In this document: piece after piece, positions 5,611 to 10,218 of the stretch
Layout: each line of letters starts with the position of its first letter
How positions within the stretch are numbered: the stretch's first letter is position 1
Source: Rhodospirillales bacterium
Lineage (GTDB): Bacteria > Pseudomonadota > Alphaproteobacteria > Acetobacterales > Acetobacteraceae
Assembly: GCA_015654825.1 (NCBI GenBank)
Contig: JAATGE010000271.1
Span: 1-10,218, forward strand
Length of the DNA stretch: 10,218 bases
Direction of reading: 5' to 3'
Program-made: the position numbers and the translations under genes
The notes under the pieces: generated by a model
What the model saw: only the letters and a program-made list of their open reading frames with translations
Database searches by the model: none
What the model was told of the DNA's origin: nothing

Positions 5611-5675
5611 ACTTGGACGAACTGTATCGCTTCGGAAACGTGGCGGCGCGAATTGTAGAGGACCTTCAAAGGTGA
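5239..5675 (+). CDS. Tail assembly chaperone, extended product by predicted -1 frameshift
   Basis: If ribosomes slip back one base at the T-run (5520-5526), translation continues to the TGA at 5673-5675 and gives a 145-aa protein. The added 49 residues, SLRPPEEVVRDYIECARWAG then DAGFIFGLNLDELYRFGNVA and ARIVEDLQR, look like genuine protein and resemble the helical second domain ('aromatic..l.l.EL..f...A') of frameshifted tail chaperone products. Production of a minor extended form is a conserved property of tail chaperones in long-tailed phages (lambda G/GT; comparable cases in P2 and Mu). The extension runs to seven bases before the next ATG (5682), filling what would otherwise be a non-coding gap. 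An indel in the T-run (six or nine Ts) would also give a single open frame, so an ancestral continuous gene or a sequence error remains possible. Confidence 0.65.
5520..5526 (+). other. Slippery heptamer T-TTT-TTT, predicted -1 frameshift site
   Basis: The gene has eight consecutive Ts at 5519-5526. In the zero frame the codons are ATT TTT TTT CAC, so 5520-5526 is a perfect X-XXY-YYZ heptamer on which both tRNAs can re-pair after a one-base backward slip. It sits at the boundary between the two domains of the chaperone. I found no strong downstream hairpin; CGGCC (5532-5536) could pair with GGCCG (5579-5583), but over a long loop. Confidence 0.65.
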
Positions 5676-5681
5676 TCATTG

Positions 5682-6701
5682 ATGCGTTTTCTGAGCGCGC
5701 ATGACGTGGCTGGACAGCTCGCGGCGCGTATCGAGCCGCTCGTGCGCGAGCTACTGCCGCACGGCCATCGCGAGAGCGCCGAGTGGGTGGCACCGTCGAT
5801 CGAGGGCACGTCGACGCGGGCATTGAGCGTCCGAATCACCGGCTCGAAACGCGGCGTGTGGGCGGACTTTTCAGGCGTTGGGCGCGGGGATGCACTGGAC
5901 CTGGTGGCCCACGTGCTGTTCCGCGGCGACAAGAAGAACGCCTACAGGTGGACGCTGGCATGGCTGGGCATCGCCGCCGGCGGCGCGGTGCCAAGTCCGC
6001 AGACCCCCTTGCGGCCGCCCAGCGTAGGGCCTGATGCCCACGAACGGGCGACCCGCGCCGCGGCGCTCCGCTTGTTCCTGTCCGCCGAGCCGATGTTGCG
6101 TGGCACGCCGGTTGACCATTACCTGGCCGGCCGCGGGGTCGATCTGGCCGAGTTGGGCCGCCAGCCGCGGGCACTCCGCTACCATCCGGCCTGTCGCTGC
6201 ACCGAAGCGGGTGCCGATCTACCCGCCATGGTGGCCGCAATCCTTGGACCGGACGGCAAACACTGTAGCAGCCATCGCACGTTTCTTTATGAAAACGCTG
6301 GTAAATGGTTAAAGGCGCCGTTGCGCACAGCAAAGAAATGCTTCGGAAGCTATGCGGGTGGGTTCATTCCGCTTTGGCGCGGTGGATCCGGACGGCGCCT
6401 TGCTGATGCACCTGAGACCGATACGTTGGTGCTGGCCGAGGGCATCGAAACTGGACTGTCGATCGCGCTGGCGTGCCCTGAATTTAGAGTGGTCTCAACA
6501 GTGTCCCTGTCTAACTTGGGTCGCATCGTCCTGCCTGCCCAAGTGCTCGATGTGATCGTGGCCGCAGACAATGACACAGGCAATCCGGCCGCCGAGGCAG
6601 CCTTAAATCGCGCTGTTGATAGGTTGCTGGCCGAAGGGCGGCGTATACGCGTTGCGAGAAGTTCATATGGCGATGATTTCAACGACGGGCTGCAGGGCTG
6701 A
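5682..6701 (+). CDS. Toprim-domain primase-like protein (DUF7146/P4-type)
   Basis: The 339-aa protein has the layout of phage and plasmid primases that carry a Toprim domain. The N-terminal part shows RGVWADFSGVGRGDALDLVA (residues 57-76), the 'W-x-D-x-x-x-G-x-G-D-x-L-D-L' signature that precedes Toprim in these proteins but here lacks the zinc-binding cysteine set of DnaG. Next is VDHYLAGRGVDL (144-155), typical of the DUF7146 linker. The Toprim core is LVLAEGIETGLSIALA (249-264, catalytic-type Glu253) and VIVAADNDTG (291-300, DxD at 296/298), with a final acidic cluster DDFND (331-335). The expected role is primer synthesis at the element's own origin. The start at ATG 5682 follows AAAGG by nine bases; a TTG lies one codon upstream. 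Its stop overlaps the helicase start (TGATG, 6699-6703), indicating tight coupling. Confidence 0.85.
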   Translation: MRFLSAHDVAGQLAARIEPLVRELLPHGHRESAEWVAPSIEGTSTRALSVRITGSKRGVWADFSGVGRGDALDLVAHVLFRGDKKNAYRWTLAWLGIAAGGAVPSPQTPLRPPSVGPDAHERATRAAALRLFLSAEPMLRGTPVDHYLAGRGVDLAELGRQPRALRYHPACRCTEAGADLPAMVAAILGPDGKHCSSHRTFLYENAGKWLKAPLRTAKKCFGSYAGGFIPLWRGGSGRRLADAPETDTLVLAEGIETGLSIALACPEFRVVSTVSLSNLGRIVLPAQVLDVIVAADNDTGNPAAEAALNRAVDRLLAEGRRIRVARSSYGDDFNDGLQG

Positions 6702-8605
6702 TGGTCAAACGCTCCGGCGTCGGCCGGGTCCGCGCCGACATCGCCGCGGCTGCGCCTGCCAGCCCCCTGAAAGCTCCGCAGACCGGCGGCACAGCGCCGC
6801 CACCGCCGCCGCCAAGAGGGCTAACGGGCCGGTTCCACCTCAAGGACGACGGCCTTTGGATGGACCGCGCAGACGATAAGCCACCATTGTGGGTGTGCGG
6901 ACGGCTTGAGGCGATCGCCGAGACCCGGGATGCCGACGGTTATTTCGGCATTTTGTGGGGTTGGCGGGATCGTGTCGGCCGTGAGCGCCAGGAGGTTTTC
7001 GCCCGTGAAATGTTTGCGGGCGAGGCCGGAGAGATGTCCCGGGCCATGGCGGCGCGCGGGCTGACCTTCAACGCTACGCGGGAAGCACGCCAGGCGTTCC
7101 TGGAGTATGTGAACCTCGCTAGTGCCTCAGCGCACGCGCGCGTGGTTGCGCGAACGGGTTGGCACACCATCGGCGGCACGCTGATTTATGTGCTGCCGGA
7201 TCAGATTTTTGGCAATTCGCCGATTCGGGTAATCTTGCAGACCACCAGCCGGGAACCGGATTTATTTCAACACGCCGGAACCCTCGCGGACTGGCGCGCG
7301 GCGATCGGCCGACCGTGCCGGGCAAATGCCCGCCTAGGCCTGGCCGTCTCAATGGCCTTCGCCGCACCGCTGCTGCGTCTCGTCGGGGAAGATGGGGGAG
7401 GGGTGAACCTGCACGGCGATAGCCGCAGTGGCAAAACGACCTGCGGCATCGTCAGCGCCAGTGTGTGGGGCGGTGATCCGTCGGGCGACGGAGCGATCGG
7501 CGCCGTGCGCAGCTGGCGCAGCACCAGCAACAGCACCGAGGCGGTCGCCGCGCTGCATTCGGATATCGGGCTCGTAATGGATGAGCTCGGCCAGGCTGAT
7601 GCGCGGGACGTGGGGGCATGCCAATACATGCTCGCCTCGGGTCAGGGGAAATCGCGGCTGGACCGCGGCGTGGGCTTGCGCGCCGTGCTCCGATTCCGTG
7701 TGTTCTTCCTCTCGACGGGTGAAACAACGCTTGCCGCCAAGATGGCGGAGGCTGGGATCAAAATGAAAGCGGGGCAAGGGGTCCGCCTGGTTGATGTGCC
7801 CGCAGACGACGGCGCTGGCACAGGCGCCTTCACGGACCTGCATGGCGCCGAGTCGGCCGGCGCGTTTGCGCAAGAGCTGCGAGAGGCTGCGATCCGCTAC
7901 TACGGGACGCCGATGCGGGCATACATCGCGTATCTCATTGGCAGGATCGAACGCGAGCCGGGCTTTGCTGATCAGCTGAAAGACGAGATCGATAGGATCG
8001 CCACCGCATGGCTGGCACCCTTTGGCGCGCACAGCGGCCAGGCGCGCACGGTGGCGCGTCGTTTCGCGCTGATAGCATTAGCAGGCAACCTCGCGACTGA
8101 TGCCGGGATCACCGGCTGGGCAAATACGGAAACCGGCGAGCGTGAAGCGGAATTTGCAGCACGCAAATGCTTCCTCGCCTGGCTGGACGAGCGCGGCACC
8201 GTAGATAATCACGAAGATGCGCAGGCCGTTGCTCAGCTCCGCGCCTTCATTTCGAAACATTGGAGCGCTCGATTGAGCGAATGGCGTTCGCCGGAGGTGG
8301 GAGATCAGACGCAGCCGACCGGACCGCAGCACCAGCGATACATTGCACAAAATGCCGCCGGCTGGCGCAAATGGGTCGACAGACAATGGGAGTTCTTCCT
8401 TTCCGCAGAGGGGATGCGTGAGGCTCTAACCGGTTTGGATTACAAGGCGGCCCTCAAGGTGCTGGTCGCCCGTGGCATGATCTTGCCCGGTAAAAATGAA
8501 ATAGCAAAAAGCTTGAACGTTACGGACGTAGGAAAGCAGCGCCTATACCACGTTCCGGCTTCGGTCATCAGCGCCGGTTTGGATGCGCCGGCGGCCGACG
8601 GTTGA
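6701..8605 (+). CDS. DUF927-family replicative helicase/ATPase
   Basis: The 634-aa protein starts with a flexible Ala/Pro-rich tail (about 1-40, with six prolines in a row) and continues as a DUF927-type P-loop ATPase. Walker A is LHGDSRSGKTT (237-247), Walker B is LVMDELGQ (291-298), a sensor-like strand VFFLSTGE lies at 334-341, and GQGVRLVDVPAD (358-369) offers a conserved arginine. This set is characteristic of the DUF927 helicases found with Toprim primases in phages, plasmids and satellites, where the pair acts at the replication origin. The C-terminal region (about 470-634) is helical and may hold a DNA-binding winged helix (YKAALKVLVARGMILPGKNE). It overlaps the primase gene and is followed by a structured leader before the next gene. 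Family assignment is strong; helicase activity is inferred from the family. Confidence 0.9.
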   Translation: MVKRSGVGRVRADIAAAAPASPLKAPQTGGTAPPPPPPRGLTGRFHLKDDGLWMDRADDKPPLWVCGRLEAIAETRDADGYFGILWGWRDRVGRERQEVFAREMFAGEAGEMSRAMAARGLTFNATREARQAFLEYVNLASASAHARVVARTGWHTIGGTLIYVLPDQIFGNSPIRVILQTTSREPDLFQHAGTLADWRAAIGRPCRANARLGLAVSMAFAAPLLRLVGEDGGGVNLHGDSRSGKTTCGIVSASVWGGDPSGDGAIGAVRSWRSTSNSTEAVAALHSDIGLVMDELGQADARDVGACQYMLASGQGKSRLDRGVGLRAVLRFRVFFLSTGETTLAAKMAEAGIKMKAGQGVRLVDVPADDGAGTGAFTDLHGAESAGAFAQELREAAIRYYGTPMRAYIAYLIGRIEREPGFADQLKDEIDRIATAWLAPFGAHSGQARTVARRFALIALAGNLATDAGITGWANTETGEREAEFAARKCFLAWLDERGTVDNHEDAQAVAQLRAFISKHWSARLSEWRSPEVGDQTQPTGPQHQRYIAQNAAGWRKWVDRQWEFFLSAEGMREALTGLDYKAALKVLVARGMILPGKNEIAKSLNVTDVGKQRLYHVPASVISAGLDAPAADG

Positions 8606-8611
8606 ACAAAG

Positions 8612-8653
8612 GTGGCCGCTGCGGCGCCAGTAGCGGCCATTCAACACTGGCGC
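8612..8653 (+). promoter_or_regulatory. Potential H-type RNA pseudoknot in the leader of the 8669 gene
   Basis: Two perfect eight-base pairings interlock. Stem 1 is TGGCCGCT (8613-8620) with AGCGGCCA (8632-8639). Stem 2 is GCGCCAGT (8624-8631) with ACTGGCGC (8646-8653). The 5' arm of stem 2 lies within the loop of stem 1 and its 3' arm lies beyond, giving pseudoknot order with loops of 3 and 6 bases and no gap between stems, which is geometrically feasible. G8612 and T8640 could add a wobble pair. The last arm is directly followed by the AAGGGA ribosome binding site (8654-8659). Alternatively the stems could form one at a time as competing hairpins. No T-run follows, so it is not an intrinsic terminator. 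Confidence 0.6.
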
Positions 8654-8668
8654 AAGGGATAAAAAACA

Positions 8669-9418
8669 ATGCATGTGTTTTCAGTTTTGGAGCTGCGGCC
8701 AGCCGATAAATCCGCTGCCGCCATCCAGGCGGCGATCGACAATGCTGGGAAAAAACGAGGCGAGGTGGAAGCCGACATGGCGGCGGCCGAACAGCGCCGC
8801 GGTATGCTCCTTGTCGCCGGAAGTGCGGAGGACAACGAGGCCAACGAAGCGATCATTACCACCGCCGCGACCACGCTCGCGCAACTCGACGCATTTATGG
8901 CGGCCCTGCAGCAGCCCCTTGCGGATGCCACCAAAGCCGAGCGCATAGCCGCCCTGCTTGCCAAATACGACAGTTTCGGCGCCGTGGCCGCCGTCGATGC
9001 CTTCGTGAAAGCCTACGGGAATTATGCGAAGCACGCGCGGGCCATCGCTGAGATTTGTGCATTGGAGGAAGATGCGGTCAAAAAGCAACTGGCGGCTAGA
9101 AACATAGCGGATCAGCTCGCGGAACTTGGTGCGACTTTCGACACCAGGCCTTCGCCGTGGCACGCAGCGATCGGGCCGGTGATCGGCTCGTTGGGCCGAT
9201 CAGTTCGGTTGCCTGGCGCCTTTGGAGCACCCAAAATTCCACTGAGCCATAGGACAGAAACCACCACGCAGATGGTTGAGAAGTTCGACTGGGATAATCC
9301 GGGCCCCACAGACTTCAATGGCAGACCTTTGAAAAAAATATTAGTCGAGGAAAAAACGGAGAGATCGGTGCCGGTAGCTCTTCGTGCGGACAAGCCATTT
9401 TGGTGGGCGCCGGACTGA
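8669..9418 (+). CDS. Hypothetical coiled-coil-like protein
   Basis: The 249-aa product is not recognised. Residues about 14-155 are strongly helical with heptad-like spacing (SAAAIQAAIDNAGKKRGEVE, then AALQQPLADATKAERIAALL), so a coiled coil is likely. The C-terminal third changes character: PSPWHAAIGPVIGSLGRSVR, LPGAFGAPK, then a linear acidic/aromatic tail (KFDWDNPGPTDFNGRPLKKI and, at the end, DKPFWWAPD) that looks like a binding segment. The ATG at 8669 follows AAGGGA (8654-8659) by nine bases. The 63 bases between it and the helicase gene hold the predicted pseudoknot, so its translation may be set separately from the replication genes. Being next to a primase/helicase pair, it could be a replication partner or the first gene of another module; neither can be shown here. 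Confidence 0.75.
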   Translation: MHVFSVLELRPADKSAAAIQAAIDNAGKKRGEVEADMAAAEQRRGMLLVAGSAEDNEANEAIITTAATTLAQLDAFMAALQQPLADATKAERIAALLAKYDSFGAVAAVDAFVKAYGNYAKHARAIAEICALEEDAVKKQLAARNIADQLAELGATFDTRPSPWHAAIGPVIGSLGRSVRLPGAFGAPKIPLSHRTETTTQMVEKFDWDNPGPTDFNGRPLKKILVEEKTERSVPVALRADKPFWWAPD

Positions 9419-9447
9419 GGGGGCCGTCGCGACACTTGGGGCATGAA

Positions 9448-9472
9448 CGGGCGGCCCAGCGCGGGCCACCCG
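9448..9472 (+). promoter_or_regulatory. Leader hairpin before the 9501 gene
   Basis: CGGGCGGCCC (9448-9457) and GGGCCACCCG (9463-9472) form a ten-position stem with one C-A mismatch and an AGCGC loop. It lies 12 bases before the AAAGGGA ribosome binding site (9484-9490). A second segment, GGGCC at 9421-9425, could compete for the 5' arm. No T-run follows, so an intrinsic terminator is unlikely; a translation or RNA-stability role is possible. Confidence 0.4.
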
Positions 9473-9500
9473 CAGTTTCACAAAAAGGGAATGCGGTGTG

Positions 9501-10211
9501 ATGGCGAATATCGATGAATTACGAACGATCGTGGCAACAATGGAGGCTCGGCTTGCGTCGCTGCAGGGCGCGCCGCCAGGTGATCCGTCCAACTCTCGGA
9601 GCATCGAGCTTACGTCACGGCTTCTACCGTGGGCGCGCAACGCTTTGGCCATGCTGGAAGCCGCCACGTTGAGCACGGAGCCGAAGGTTAGCCTGTTAAT
9701 GCGCGACCTTTACGCCACAGGCGCAGGACCAAAGTCGGGCGCGTTTCTGCACTGGCTGGAGGATGATTTTCCGACCGCCTTTGCCAGTATGAGGCGCGGC
9801 GCCGACATAGAGCAACTCTTCAAAGACGCCTGGCCGGCGGCAAAAAATGTCACTGCGGAGATTGAACAGGAGACTGCCGGGCTGGCCCCTGGTGAAACGA
9901 CGTCGCCCAGGATCGAGGAGTTGTTGGCAGTCGTTGAGGACAACAATCTGATCGGGTCTATGGTTACGTTGCGCGACGGCCTGCAAGCGTGGCGAAACGA
10001 CGATTTGCCTGTGGCACGCGAAACCTTCGAACACGGTGCGCGCCTATGGGATGCGACGTTGGCCGCAGCGTCCCGCGCCCAGCCGATCGTGGCTGAACTG
10101 GCGGCGCTTACCGGTCAGCAGCCGCTGACTTTCGTGCTGGCCGATTTTCCCGAGCTACTTGCTTGGCGCGCCGCGGTCGAAACCCTGCTTGATCGCACCA
10201 CAAAGACATAA
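9501..10211 (+). CDS. Hypothetical helical protein
   Basis: The 236-aa product is not recognised. It is predicted from composition to be nearly all helical: MANIDELRTIVATMEARLAS at the start, SRLLPWARNALAMLEAATLS, later IEELLAVVEDNNLIGSMVTL and PELLAWRAAVETLLDRTTKT at the end, with no membrane segment or catalytic motif. The ATG at 9501 is used; a GTG directly before it (9498) is the alternative and would sit seven rather than ten bases from AAAGGGA (9484-9490). It is separated from the previous gene by 82 bases containing a strong hairpin. An ATG at 10214, three bases after its stop, may start a further gene beyond the window. As with the 8669 gene, its position after the primase and helicase is the only hint to its role. 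Confidence 0.75.
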   Translation: MANIDELRTIVATMEARLASLQGAPPGDPSNSRSIELTSRLLPWARNALAMLEAATLSTEPKVSLLMRDLYATGAGPKSGAFLHWLEDDFPTAFASMRRGADIEQLFKDAWPAAKNVTAEIEQETAGLAPGETTSPRIEELLAVVEDNNLIGSMVTLRDGLQAWRNDDLPVARETFEHGARLWDATLAAASRAQPIVAELAALTGQQPLTFVLADFPELLAWRAAVETLLDRTTKT

Positions 10212-10218
10212 CGATGCA

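Noticed and set aside
8612..8653. An intrinsic terminator after the helicase gene.
   Set aside because: The stems are GC-rich but no T-run follows; a ribosome binding site and a start codon come next.

Overview
The window is GC-rich and compact, with short overlapping genes, strong Shine-Dalgarno (SD) sequences and many proteins of a helical, Ala/Asp-rich style. This suggests a mobile island or phage-like element in an alphaproteobacterium; Acetobacteraceae or other Rhodospirillales would fit, but this is judged from protein style only. No rRNA, tRNA, CRISPR array or insertion sequence was seen.

Layout. On the minus strand at the left edge, an XRE-type regulator (204-449) overlaps a small AlpA/excisionase-like protein (1-207) that runs off the window; genes of this kind often lie beside a tyrosine integrase. 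A divergent control region (450-547) with a 23-bp inverted repeat separates them from plus-strand genes of unknown function (548-1387, 1391-1741, 1738-2190). A 298-bp non-coding stretch holding two tandem palindromes follows, then a stand-alone, more AT-rich gene with a C-terminal GRPPKYDW motif (2489-3478). A second excisionase-like HTH gene (3590-3835), with a 16-bp perfect palindrome in its leader, opens the main operon. That operon holds two paralogous small genes (3832-4341, 4338-4900), a repeat-containing small protein (4947-5165), a phage tail assembly chaperone (5239), a Toprim primase-like protein (5682-6701), a DUF927-type helicase/ATPase (6701-8605) and two unrecognised helical proteins (8669-9418, 9501-10211).

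How the genes may work together. A divergent repressor, AlpA/Xis-like DNA-binding proteins and a primase-helicase pair resemble the control and replication core of a P4- or PICI-like phage satellite or integrative element. The odd member is a single tail assembly chaperone with no other tail gene in view. It keeps the hallmark of that family, a T-TTT-TTT slippery site leading by -1 frameshift into a second domain.

The most notable signals are: (1) the probable programmed -1 frameshift in the lone tail chaperone; (2) a 23-bp tandem repeat, present in three copies, that breaks the gene at 4338-4900 but would leave it intact with two copies, so it could act as a slippage switch; (3) a perfectly base-paired potential H-type RNA pseudoknot (8613-8653) abutting the ribosome binding site of the gene at 8669; and (4) a 17-codon micro-ORF that links two genes by overlapping stop and start codons.
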